Below, one piece after another: positions 40,952 through 48,994 of a stretch of 64,000 nucleotides of DNA. The position numbers and the translations under genes were made by a program. The DNA comes from Mitsuaria sp. GD03876 (GTDB lineage Bacteria > Pseudomonadota > Gammaproteobacteria > Burkholderiales > Burkholderiaceae_C), in assembly GCF_029840635.1 (NCBI RefSeq), contig NZ_JAOCCU010000002.1, forward strand, positions 124,001 to 188,000. Direction: 5' to 3'. The first letter of the stretch is position 1, and each line of letters begins with the position of its first letter. The notes below the pieces were generated by a model that saw only the letters and a list, made by a program, of their open reading frames with translations, did not search any database and was not told the DNA's origin.

Positions 40952-43735
40952 ATGGAAAAGCTGCTGATGGAGGTGGTGATCGGCCTGGTGCTGGTCTACC
41001 TCGCGATGGCGCTCCTGCTGATGAAACTGCAGGAAAGCCTGCACGGGGGCGTCTTCCGCGGCCGGGTGCGCAACATGCACGAGCTGCTGCTGCAGGCCTG
41101 CGGGAACGACGCCACGCTGAAGAAGGACGTGCTGGCCAATCCGCTGCTGCTGGCCCTGACCAAGAACGACGCGTCGAAGCCGGCGGGCTGGTTCTCGCGC
41201 GCCACCGGTCCGTCGGCCGTACCCCCGGACACCTTCGTGCGCGCGCTGCTGATGACGCTCAATCCGTCGGGGAAGGCACCGTCCACCGAACCGCTGTCGC
41301 CGCTGGCCTTCATGGATTCGCTGCTCAAGGGGGTGAACGCCAGCAAGAACCCGGAGAAGTTTGCCTATCTGAACGGCCTGCGCGCGCTGATTCCCGCGGC
41401 CGAGAGCAACTGGCCGGCCTTCGAGACCGCGATCGCGCTGTGGTTCTCCGACATCGGTGACCGCGCCTCCGGTTGGTACAAGCGCAACAGCAGCCTGGTG
41501 GGGCTGTGGATCGCGATCGGGCTGTGCGCGGCGTTGAACGTGGACACGCACAACATGGTCAACACCCTGGGCTCGGACAACGAGTTGCGCCAGGGATTCG
41601 GCAACCTGGCCGAGCTGGTGCTCCAGACGCGTGAGGGCCAGGACAAGGCGGCGCCGGCGCCGGCCTCGCAGGACAAGGCGCTGGACCCGGCGACGCGTGC
41701 CGTGGCGCGGCTGGTCGACGCCAACGCGCGCATCAGCGAGGCGTACTACAAGGACAAGGCCATCGCGCGGTTTGGCTACTACGTGTCGGATGCCGACGTG
41801 GTCTGCGAAGGGGTGCCCAGGAGCGAGGCGGCCGTGGAGAACGAAGGGCGCTACGTCTCCAATGCCGACACCTGGGTCGGTCTCCTGCCGGCGCTGCTGC
41901 CGGGGATCGAGAAGGCGGTGAATCGCATCGACGAGGGCGACAACGTCCCCGACAAGCTGCGCAAGGCCTACACCTGCCTGTCCCACGTGTCGGCCTGGGT
42001 CCGTGCCGCCAGCACGACCAGCAACAACATCGACACCCGGCGCGTGATGCTGGAGGCCGGCGTGGCGCTGGAGGAAAGCAAGTCGGCGCTGGTGACGCTG
42101 CTGCGCGCCAACGAGCAGCAGGGCGGGCTGCGCCGGCTGTTCAAGCTGGATCCGGAGGCCTTCGCGCGCTGCGCCGGCCGGGTCACCGCGAGCAGCGCGA
42201 ACATGCAGGAATGCGTGTTGCGCGAGCAGGACCTGCTCAACCGGCTGCCGGTGGGGCATACGGGAGCCAACCGCCGCCAGCAGTTCTGCACGGTGCGCGA
42301 CGATCAGGCAGCCGCCAGCAAGGGCCAATGGTCGAACCTGGTCTGCGGCAGCGAGGTCCTGCCGCCTCAGCCGCGATTGGGAGTGGGCGGCATGACCCTG
42401 GTCTTCGACCCGTGGTCGATCCTGAGCTGGCCGGTCGGGTTGTTGATCTCCGCGCTGTTCATCTCGCTGGGCGCGCCGGTCCTGTTCGACACGCTGGCCC
42501 GCTGGGTCCGGATGCGCAACGCGGGCGAGGTGCGCGACGCGGCCAAGGACGCGGCCAAGGGCGCGGGCACGATGACGCTGCCGATGCTGGCCGCGGCGGG
42601 CAGCGCCGCCGTGGCCTCGGGCGGGCCGGTCGCCGTCGTGGCGGCCCGGCCAGGCGGACTCGCCGACAACGAAGGCGCGGTCGGCGACTTCGAGGAACAG
42701 TTGACCGCCCGCGAGTTGCAGTCGGTCAAGCAGAAGCTGCGCATCGAGCCGTCCACCGGCGGCTTCGACGCGGCGACCCGGGCCGAGATCCTCAAGGCCA
42801 CCGGCGCCGAGCACCTCACCCTGGCCAGCTACACGCGGCTGATGGGCCGTCCGCCGGTGCAGGCCGGGCCGGTCAACGGCGCCTTGCCCGCCAGCAATGC
42901 CCAGCGGCTGCGGCTCTTCGACGCGGCGCCGGCGCTCGGCGCCAACCTGTGCCATCAACTGAACTTCCCCGGCCGCATTCCCCCCAACGAAACACGCTTC
43001 ACCGATGAGCTGCGCGCGTTGACGGTGCTCTACCGCGTCAAGTCCGGCGCGAAGCCAAGCCCCGTGGAGCTCGCGGACACGAACCCGGCGCAGCTCGACA
43101 GCATCGACGACACCTTGCGCGCCGAGATGCTCAACACCAGCATGGCGCCGCTGCCCCGCCAGTCCGGCGCGACCTGGATCGACGTGGCGCTGGGCGAGCT
43201 GGGCCAGACCGAGCTCAAGGGCACCAACCGCGCCACCAGCAACCCGCGGATCTGCGAGTACCTGGATGCCGCGGAGGCGGGGTTGGGCGACAGCGGCGAC
43301 GACACCGCGTGGTGCGGCGCCTTCGTCAGCTGGGTGCTCAAGCACCGCCATGCGACGGTGCCGCCGAGCGCGTCGGAGGTCAAGATCACCACCGCCGCGG
43401 TGGCGGGGCCGCCGCCGGTGCCGGCCACGCTCAGCAACGGCATCCTGCTGCCGGGCACGCCGCAGACCGCCCGCAACTGGCTGGGCTGGACGCGGCCCGC
43501 CGGCACGTCGGCCGCGGCCGCCGACACCTGGCAGGTCACCGTGAACGGCGCCACCAGGACCCTGCAGAAGGGCGACGTGGTCGTCGTCGACGTGAACGGC
43601 GACGACAAGAGCCATCACGTCGGTTTCGTGTTCGACGTCGACACGGCGCGCGGAACCTTCAGGATGCTGGGCGGCAACCAGTTCGGCGGCACGCGCGTAT
43701 GCCTGTCGACGTGGAGGATCAGCAGCCTGTGCTGA
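40952..43735 (+). CDS. Large membrane protein with C-terminal TIGR02594/NlpC-P60-like domain
   Basis: A 927-residue protein. An N-terminal membrane helix (residues 5-22, MEVVIGLVLVYLAMALLLMK) is followed by a large region with a second hydrophobic segment near 180-200 (SLVGLWIAIGLCAALNV), and a third near 490-510 (ILSWPVGLLISALFISLGAP). Then come a low-complexity linker and a PG-binding-like segment (RELQSVKQKLRIEPSTGGFD). The last about 200 residues are a TIGR02594-type papain-like domain: TWIDVALGELGQTE, DDTAWCGAFVSWVLK with catalytic Cys, and DKSHHVGFVFD with the His. It should cut peptide bridges of peptidoglycan in the periplasm. Preceded by GAGGGAGCCCGACG. Confidence 0.8.
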   Translation: MEKLLMEVVIGLVLVYLAMALLLMKLQESLHGGVFRGRVRNMHELLLQACGNDATLKKDVLANPLLLALTKNDASKPAGWFSRATGPSAVPPDTFVRALLMTLNPSGKAPSTEPLSPLAFMDSLLKGVNASKNPEKFAYLNGLRALIPAAESNWPAFETAIALWFSDIGDRASGWYKRNSSLVGLWIAIGLCAALNVDTHNMVNTLGSDNELRQGFGNLAELVLQTREGQDKAAPAPASQDKALDPATRAVARLVDANARISEAYYKDKAIARFGYYVSDADVVCEGVPRSEAAVENEGRYVSNADTWVGLLPALLPGIEKAVNRIDEGDNVPDKLRKAYTCLSHVSAWVRAASTTSNNIDTRRVMLEAGVALEESKSALVTLLRANEQQGGLRRLFKLDPEAFARCAGRVTASSANMQECVLREQDLLNRLPVGHTGANRRQQFCTVRDDQAAASKGQWSNLVCGSEVLPPQPRLGVGGMTLVFDPWSILSWPVGLLISALFISLGAPVLFDTLARWVRMRNAGEVRDAAKDAAKGAGTMTLPMLAAAGSAAVASGGPVAVVAARPGGLADNEGAVGDFEEQLTARELQSVKQKLRIEPSTGGFDAATRAEILKATGAEHLTLASYTRLMGRPPVQAGPVNGALPASNAQRLRLFDAAPALGANLCHQLNFPGRIPPNETRFTDELRALTVLYRVKSGAKPSPVELADTNPAQLDSIDDTLRAEMLNTSMAPLPRQSGATWIDVALGELGQTELKGTNRATSNPRICEYLDAAEAGLGDSGDDTAWCGAFVSWVLKHRHATVPPSASEVKITTAAVAGPPPVPATLSNGILLPGTPQTARNWLGWTRPAGTSAAAADTWQVTVNGATRTLQKGDVVVVDVNGDDKSHHVGFVFDVDTARGTFRMLGGNQFGGTRVCLSTWRISSLC

Positions 43736-43844
43736 ACCCGGATCGCGCCTGAGGTAGGCTCCGCGCGCCAAGACCCCTTCACTGCGGTCGCCCCAGGCGC
43801 TTGGCGGATGAACTCGCCTGAAGGCCCGCGACTCCGGAATCACG

Positions 43845-44663
43845 ATGAAGCCCACGATCGAGAAGAAGTCCTCGCGCCTGCCGTCGATGCTGTCGCGCGT
43901 CCCGGCGTTCACGCTGGCGCTGTCCGCCGCGGCCCTGACGGCGGCCACGCCCGCCGTGGCCACGACTCCCTGCCAGGACTGCCGGATGGCCTCGGTGATG
44001 CCGGAGCCGCAGGACCCGGCCAAGGCGCCCTGGTGGCAGCCGCGTCATGAGGCGAAGCTGGCCGAGGTCCGCGCGATGCGCGAGTCCGGCCGTTCGCCGA
44101 AGGTCGTGTTCCTCGGCGACTCGATCACGCAGGGATGGGAGAACGTCGGCAAGCCCGTCTGGGACGAGGCCTTCGCCGGTTACGACGCGCTCAACCTGGG
44201 CTTCGCCGGCGATAAGACCGAGAACGTGCGCTGGCGCCTGAAGCAAGGCGAGATCGACGGCATCGCGCCGCGGGTCGTGGTGCTGATGATCGGCACCAAC
44301 AACACCGGCGACCGGCATGACGAGCCGCGCAAGACGGAGGCTGGCGTGCTCAACGTGTTGCAGGACCTGCGCCAGCGCCTGCCCGGCGCCAAGGTGCTGC
44401 TGCTGGCGATCTTCCCGCGCGGCTTCAAGGCGGACGACGCGATGCGCGCGGTCAACGCCGAGGTCAACCAGCAGATCCGCGTGCACGCCGACGGCGAGCG
44501 CGTCCACTTCCTGGACATCGGCGCGTCGCTGATGAACGCCGACGGCACGCTGTCGCCCGAGGTCATGCCCGACGGGCTGCACCTGAGCGAGCGCGGCTAC
44601 CGCCAGTGGGCGCAGGCGATGCAGCCGACGCTGGCGAAGCTGCTCGACGCATCCAAGCCATGA
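43845..44663 (+). CDS. Exported SGNH/GDSL-family esterase (PAF-acetylhydrolase-like)
   Basis: A 272-residue protein with an N-terminal signal sequence (about 1-40). The SGNH blocks are clear: block I VVFLGDSITQGWENVG (Ser), block II NLGFAGDKTENVRWRL (Gly), block III VLMIGTNNTGDRHDE (Asn), block V MPDGLHLSERGYRQW (Asp and His). It resembles the PAF-acetylhydrolase beta/gamma family often found with glycan metabolism, where it removes acyl or acetyl groups. Its stop overlaps the ATG of the AraC regulator (ATGA), so both are translationally coupled. Confidence 0.9.
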   Translation: MKPTIEKKSSRLPSMLSRVPAFTLALSAAALTAATPAVATTPCQDCRMASVMPEPQDPAKAPWWQPRHEAKLAEVRAMRESGRSPKVVFLGDSITQGWENVGKPVWDEAFAGYDALNLGFAGDKTENVRWRLKQGEIDGIAPRVVVLMIGTNNTGDRHDEPRKTEAGVLNVLQDLRQRLPGAKVLLLAIFPRGFKADDAMRAVNAEVNQQIRVHADGERVHFLDIGASLMNADGTLSPEVMPDGLHLSERGYRQWAQAMQPTLAKLLDASKP

Positions 44664-45556
44664 CCTCGGCCTCGTCGTCGCCCGCGCCGCGCATCCTGTC
44701 GACCAGCGCGGGCAGGGACTGGCGTGCGTTGCAGGCCCACGTGCTGCAGGTGTCGCCGGGGCGCTTCCAGGCGCCGGCCAGCGACAGGCATCGGCTGGGC
44801 CTGCACCTGGGCGCGCCGGTCAATGCCGTGTGCGCCTGCGACGGCGTGCGTCTGCGGCGCGTGCAGCGGCATGGCGACATCGACCTCGTTCCCGCCGGCA
44901 CGACCGGCTCCTGGGAGGACGACGCCGAGTGCCGGATCCTGCAACTGAGCGTGGCGCCCGCGCTGCTCGGGGAGGTCGCGGAGGAACTCGGGCGACCCGT
45001 GGGCGATGCGACCTTGCGACCCAGGCTCCAATGGCGCGACGACCGGGTGGAAGCGATCGCCTGGGCGATCAAGGCGGAGCTGGACGCCGACACGCCGTCC
45101 GACCCGCTCTACGTCGACCTGCTCGCCCATGCCCTGGCCATCCGGCTGATCGACGCCGGCCGGGAAGGGACACCGCCGGCCGCGCTGGCGGACGGCCCTC
45201 GGTTCACGCAACGCCAGTTGCGTGCCCTGACCGAGTTCATCGACCACCACCTCGACCGGCCACTCCGCCTGGCCGAGCTCGCGGCGCAGGCCGGCGTGAG
45301 CGGCACGCGGCTGAAGACCCTGTTCCGCAACAGCACCGGGCTGCCGGTGCACCAGTACGTGATCCGGCGCCGCGTCGAGCACGCCCGCGCGTTGCTGGCC
45401 ACGACCGGCATGGCGGCCAGCGAGGTCGCGCTCGCTGCCGGCTTCTCGCATCAGAGCCACATGAGCCACACGATGCGGCGCCTCCTGGGCCACACGCCGG
45501 GCGAGGTGCGGCGGCGATCCGATCACATCCGTCCGAAGCTGCAACCGCCGGACTGA
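44660..45556 (+). CDS. AraC-family transcriptional regulator
   Basis: A 298-residue regulator with a less conserved N-terminal sensor part and a C-terminal AraC double helix-turn-helix (about 195-290): LAELAAQAGVSGTRLKTLFR, TGLPVHQYVIRRRVEHARAL and VALAAGFSHQSHMSHTMRRL, GHTPGEVRR. The start at 44660 overlaps the SGNH esterase stop. It probably regulates the following NAD-binding protein or the esterase; no ligand can be named. Confidence 0.9.
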   Translation: MTSASSSPAPRILSTSAGRDWRALQAHVLQVSPGRFQAPASDRHRLGLHLGAPVNAVCACDGVRLRRVQRHGDIDLVPAGTTGSWEDDAECRILQLSVAPALLGEVAEELGRPVGDATLRPRLQWRDDRVEAIAWAIKAELDADTPSDPLYVDLLAHALAIRLIDAGREGTPPAALADGPRFTQRQLRALTEFIDHHLDRPLRLAELAAQAGVSGTRLKTLFRNSTGLPVHQYVIRRRVEHARALLATTGMAASEVALAAGFSHQSHMSHTMRRLLGHTPGEVRRRSDHIRPKLQPPD

Positions 45557-45618
45557 TCCTGCGCGACGGCGGGCGCCCGGCCTCGCATCCTCGGCGTTTT
45601 CACTTTGGGATACGCAGC

Positions 45619-46497
45619 ATGTTCGCCATCGTTGGAGCCGCCGGCAAGGTGGGTCACGCCACGTCGCTGGCATTGATCGAGGCCGGCGCGCCGGTGAGGG
45701 CCGTCCTTCGGAACGACGCCAAGGCCGGCCCGTTGAAGGCCGTCGGCTGCGAAGTCGCGCTGGCCGACCTGCAGGACGCGGAGGCGCTCGCCCGGGCGCT
45801 CGCGGGCGCGCGGACCGTGCAGGTCATCCTGCCGCCGCGGCCCCTGGCCGACGACGCGGTCGCCGACATGCACCGCTCCATCGACAGCCTGGTGGCCGCG
45901 CTCGAGCGGACGCGTCCCGAGCGCGTGCTCGCGATCTCCGACTACGGCGCGCACGTCGAGGAGGACATCGGCATGCCCAGCGTGTTCCGCCACTTCGAGC
46001 AGCGCCTGCGCGGGCTGGCGACGGACCTGGTGCTCCTGCGTTCGGCGGAGCACATGGAGGGCTGGCGGGGGCTGCTGCCCGTGGCCGTGGCCACCGGCGT
46101 GCTGCCGAGTTTCCATGCGCCGGTGGAGCGGGCGTTCCCCACCGTGTCGGCGGGGGACGTCGGCGCGATCGCCGCGGAACTCCTGCTCCGACCGCGGCAT
46201 CGGGACGGCGCGCGAGTCGTCCATGCGGAGGGGCCGAGGCGGCACAGCGCGGCGGACGTGGCCGAGGCCCTGGGACAACTGCTCGGGCGCACGGTCGCCG
46301 CGCGGGAGATCCCGCGCGGCGAACGGATGGCGGCCCTCGGCCGCGTCATGAGCGCCAGCACCGCCCGGCTGCTGGTCGGCGTCTACGACGCGCACCGCCG
46401 GGGAGGGCTCATCGACGTCGAGCCGGGTCCCGCCGAGGTCCGGCGCGGCTCGACCACGCTGGTCGACGCGCTCCGGCCCGTCGTCACGCCGCGCTGA
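45619..46497 (+). CDS. NmrA-like NAD(P)-binding protein
   Basis: A 292-residue atypical short-chain dehydrogenase. The Rossmann motif is MFAIVGAAGKVGHATSLALI (GxxGxxG) and it has the NmrA-type layout (VRAVLRNDAKAGPLKAVGCE, LADLQDAEALARALAGA). The usual catalytic YxxxK is not evident, in keeping with NmrA-like redox sensors or quinone reductases (QOR2-type). It lies 62 bases after the AraC gene on the same strand and is likely its target. Confidence 0.85.
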   Translation: MFAIVGAAGKVGHATSLALIEAGAPVRAVLRNDAKAGPLKAVGCEVALADLQDAEALARALAGARTVQVILPPRPLADDAVADMHRSIDSLVAALERTRPERVLAISDYGAHVEEDIGMPSVFRHFEQRLRGLATDLVLLRSAEHMEGWRGLLPVAVATGVLPSFHAPVERAFPTVSAGDVGAIAAELLLRPRHRDGARVVHAEGPRRHSAADVAEALGQLLGRTVAAREIPRGERMAALGRVMSASTARLLVGVYDAHRRGGLIDVEPGPAEVRRGSTTLVDALRPVVTPR

Positions 46498-46508
46498 GCG
46501 GCGCGGCT

Positions 46509-47006
46509 TCAGAGCGTCGACTGCTTCGCGTCGGCCGCCGCCATCGCGTCGCCGTTGGCGCGCAGACCCGCGGCTTCGATGCGCGCCAGCTGCTCCGGCG
46601 TCGCGATGACGGGACCCTTGTCGCCGCGGTTGGCCAGCAGGCCCAGGCGGCCCGCCTCGGCGGTCTCGGCCTTGACCTGCGCGCGGGTCTTGGGCGAGCC
46701 GGCGGTCACGGGCGGCTCGTAGTTGTCGCGCTGCGAGCGCAGCAGCTCGCCGCTGGCGCGCGCCTCGGCCAGCTCGGCCAGCACCTCGGCGCGGGTCCGG
46801 GGCGTGCCGGTGTTGGCGGCCAGCGAGAACTGCACGCCGTCGTTCCAGTAGACGAGTTCGCCGGCATCGCGGGCACGGACCAGCTCGGCGACGACCTGGG
46901 CGCGGGTGACTTCGGCCGTCTGCGCGGCGGCGGGTTGCGCGACGGCGGCGAGGGCGGCGGCTACGAACGTGGCGGTGAACAGGGCGGAAGAGAAGGACTT
47001 GGTCAT
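46509..47006 (-). CDS. DUF4148-family exported protein
   Basis: A 165-residue exported protein: signal peptide (1-29, ending PAAAQT) followed by three DUF4148-like repeats: TRAQVVAELVRARDAGEL, TRAEVLAELAEARASGEL and TRAQVKAETAEAGRLGLL. DUF4148 proteins are small secreted or periplasmic proteins common in Burkholderiales, without known function. Three copies in one protein is more than the single copy usually seen. GGAGCC precedes the start and the stop faces the NmrA gene. Confidence 0.85.
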   Translation of the reverse strand: MTKSFSSALFTATFVAAALAAVAQPAAAQTAEVTRAQVVAELVRARDAGELVYWNDGVQFSLAANTGTPRTRAEVLAELAEARASGELLRSQRDNYEPPVTAGSPKTRAQVKAETAEAGRLGLLANRGDKGPVIATPEQLARIEAAGLRANGDAMAAADAKQSTL

Positions 47007-47185
47007 GGTGGGCTCCTAAGGAAGGTGAAGCGGGGTTGGTGTGGACTGAATTTCATCCGGCCCAGGTATCTGGGCTTTGTCACCGTCCCGGTCCTTCGGC
47101 ATGACCCTGTATGGCGCGCGGCCCGTGACACACGCGCATACAAACCGGTGCCTCGCGATGCCCGCGATGCCCGCGGCGCGCGCGG
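47007..47185. other. Gene-free spacer with short hairpin
   Basis: No gene is seen. GCCCAG-GTAT-CTGGGC (47060-47075) followed by TTTGT is a weak terminator-like hairpin on the + strand. The DUF4148 promoter must lie here; no clear -35/-10 pair was found. Confidence 0.4.
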
Positions 47186-47833
47186 CTAGGCGATCGTGGC
47201 CGACGCGCCCACCAGGCCGCGCGCCAGCGCGATCGCGGCCGCGTGCGTGCGCGAGGTCGCGCCGAGCTTGCCCATGATCGCCCCCATGTGGGACTTCACC
47301 GTGCCGAGCTCGATGTCCAGCCGCCGCGCGATCGTCTTGTTGGATTCGCCCGCGACCACGAGCGCCAGCACCTCGGTCTCGCGCGAGGTCAGCGCCGTGC
47401 GCGTCAGGCTGTCGGCCATCCGCTGGGCGACGGCGAGGCCCAGGTAGCGCTGGCCGCGCGCCGCCGCCGTCACCGCCTCGACCAGCTCGGTGAGCGGCCC
47501 GCCCAGCAGCAGGTAGCCGTGCACGCCGGCCTCGATGGCGCCCCGGATGTCGGCCTCCCGCCCCTGCGTGGTCAGCGCGACGATCCGCACGCCGTCCAGC
47601 CGCTGCAGCGCGCGCTGTCCGGGCGCCGCCAGGCGCAGCGCGTCGGCGTAGTCCGAGATCACGACATCGATCGGCGGACTCTGCAGCCGCTCGTCGAGGT
47701 CGTCCTGGAAGACCTCGATGCCGCCGTGCGCCGACAGCGCCGCGGCGATGCCCACGCGCAGCAGGGGATCCGGGTGCTTCACCAGGACGCGGGTCCTGGT
47801 CGTCGTCGTGGGCGGCGCGTGGCGGGCGGTCAT
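47186..47833 (-). CDS. LuxR/NarL-type response regulator with degenerate receiver
   Basis: A 215-residue protein with an N-terminal receiver-like domain and a C-terminal LuxR helix-turn-helix (LTSRETEVLALVVAGESNKTIARR, DIELGTVKSHMGAIMGKLG). The receiver keeps an Asp at the phosphorylation position (VVISDYADAL) but lacks two key features: the N-terminal acidic pair is replaced by VKHPDPLLR, and the conserved Lys is replaced by Leu (GYLLLGGPL). It may therefore act without phosphorylation. No histidine kinase is adjacent. It is divergent from a LysR gene. Confidence 0.85.
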   Translation of the reverse strand: MTARHAPPTTTTRTRVLVKHPDPLLRVGIAAALSAHGGIEVFQDDLDERLQSPPIDVVISDYADALRLAAPGQRALQRLDGVRIVALTTQGREADIRGAIEAGVHGYLLLGGPLTELVEAVTAAARGQRYLGLAVAQRMADSLTRTALTSRETEVLALVVAGESNKTIARRLDIELGTVKSHMGAIMGKLGATSRTHAAAIALARGLVGASATIA

Positions 47834-47973
47834 CGGGGGTCTCCGGATCGGTGCGATGGCGCCGACTCTAGGAGGGGGGGCGTGACCCACCAAGAGGGTG
47901 CGGACGAATGCGCTTTTGTCGTCCTGACAAAGATCTAATGGAGGCCCCGCGCGCACGTTTCCCGGAGGCCCCC

Positions 47974-48885
47974 ATGGATCGGATCGCTGCAATGAATGCC
48001 TTCGTCCGCGTCGTCGAGGCCGGCAACTTCACCAAGGCCGCCGAGTCGCTGGCGCTGCCCAACGCCAGCGTGACGCGCCTGATCCAGTCGCTGGAACAGG
48101 ACCTCAAGGTATTGCTGCTGCACCGCACGACGCGCGCCGTGACGGTGACGCCGGAGGGCGCGTCCTACTACGAGCGCGTGGTGCGCCTGCTGGCGGACCT
48201 GGCCGACATCGAGACCTCGACGCGGCATTCGAGCGCCAAGCCGGCTGGCCGGGTCCAGGTCGACGCGCCGCCGGCGATCGCGTCGATGGTGCTGGTGCCG
48301 GCGTTGCGCGAGTTCCACCGCGCCTATCCGGACGTGAAGGTCGACCTGGGCGTGGGCAACCGCCGCACCGACCTGGTGGCCGAAGGCGTCGACTGCGTGA
48401 TCCGCGCGGGCGAGGTCAGCGAGCAGTTCCTGGTCGCACGACGCATCGGCGGCTTCCGCTTCGCGACCTGCGCGACGCCCGGTTTCCTCGATGAACACGG
48501 CACGCCGACCTCGCCCGAGCAGATTCCCGTCTACCCGACCGTCGGCTTGGCCGGCGGCCCGGGCGGCCGGGTGCAGCCGTTCCGGTTCAGCCTCGGCGAG
48601 GTGGAGCACCGCTTCACGCTCGATCACGCGCTCGTCGTCGACGACACCAATGCCTATCTCGCCGCCGGGCTCGCCGGCCTGGGGCTGATCCAGGCGCCGT
48701 GCTACACGGTGGACACGGCGGTGCTGGACGGGCGACTGGTGTCACTGCTCGACGCGTGGCATCCGAACGAGATCCCGGTGCATGTGCTGTACGCGCCGAA
48801 CCGCTACCTCAGCGCGAAGGTGCGGGTCTTCATCGACTGGGTCGTCACCGTCTTCGAGCGGCACGAGCACCTGCGGCGCGTCTGA
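47974..48885 (+). CDS. LysR-family regulator
   Basis: A 303-residue LysR protein. Helix-turn-helix near the N-terminus: MDRIAAMNAFVRVVEAGNFT, LALPNASVTRLIQSLEQDLK, LHRTTRAVTVTPEG. The effector domain (GRVQVDAPPAIASMVLVPAL) is of the common CrgA-like group. GGAGG lies 6 bases ahead of the chosen ATG. It is followed 109 bases later by an epoxide hydrolase gene on the same strand, which may be regulated by it. Confidence 0.92.
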   Translation: MDRIAAMNAFVRVVEAGNFTKAAESLALPNASVTRLIQSLEQDLKVLLLHRTTRAVTVTPEGASYYERVVRLLADLADIETSTRHSSAKPAGRVQVDAPPAIASMVLVPALREFHRAYPDVKVDLGVGNRRTDLVAEGVDCVIRAGEVSEQFLVARRIGGFRFATCATPGFLDEHGTPTSPEQIPVYPTVGLAGGPGGRVQPFRFSLGEVEHRFTLDHALVVDDTNAYLAAGLAGLGLIQAPCYTVDTAVLDGRLVSLLDAWHPNEIPVHVLYAPNRYLSAKVRVFIDWVVTVFERHEHLRRV

Positions 48886-48994
48886 GCACGCGGTCCTACG
48901 ACTTCAGTGGCAGGCGCGATCGGCGCCAGGTCGGATGCCGCGCGGGCGGCGATCGGGGAGCCTAGGCGATCCATCCTCGAAGGACCCGCCGACC

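Noticed and set aside
38666-44023. Very long open frame of 1785 codons on the minus strand
   Set aside because: It is antisense to the three-gene operon; high GC keeps the mirror frame open. Its composition is Arg/Ala/Gly/His-rich without domains, while the plus-strand frames have clear motifs and coupled starts.
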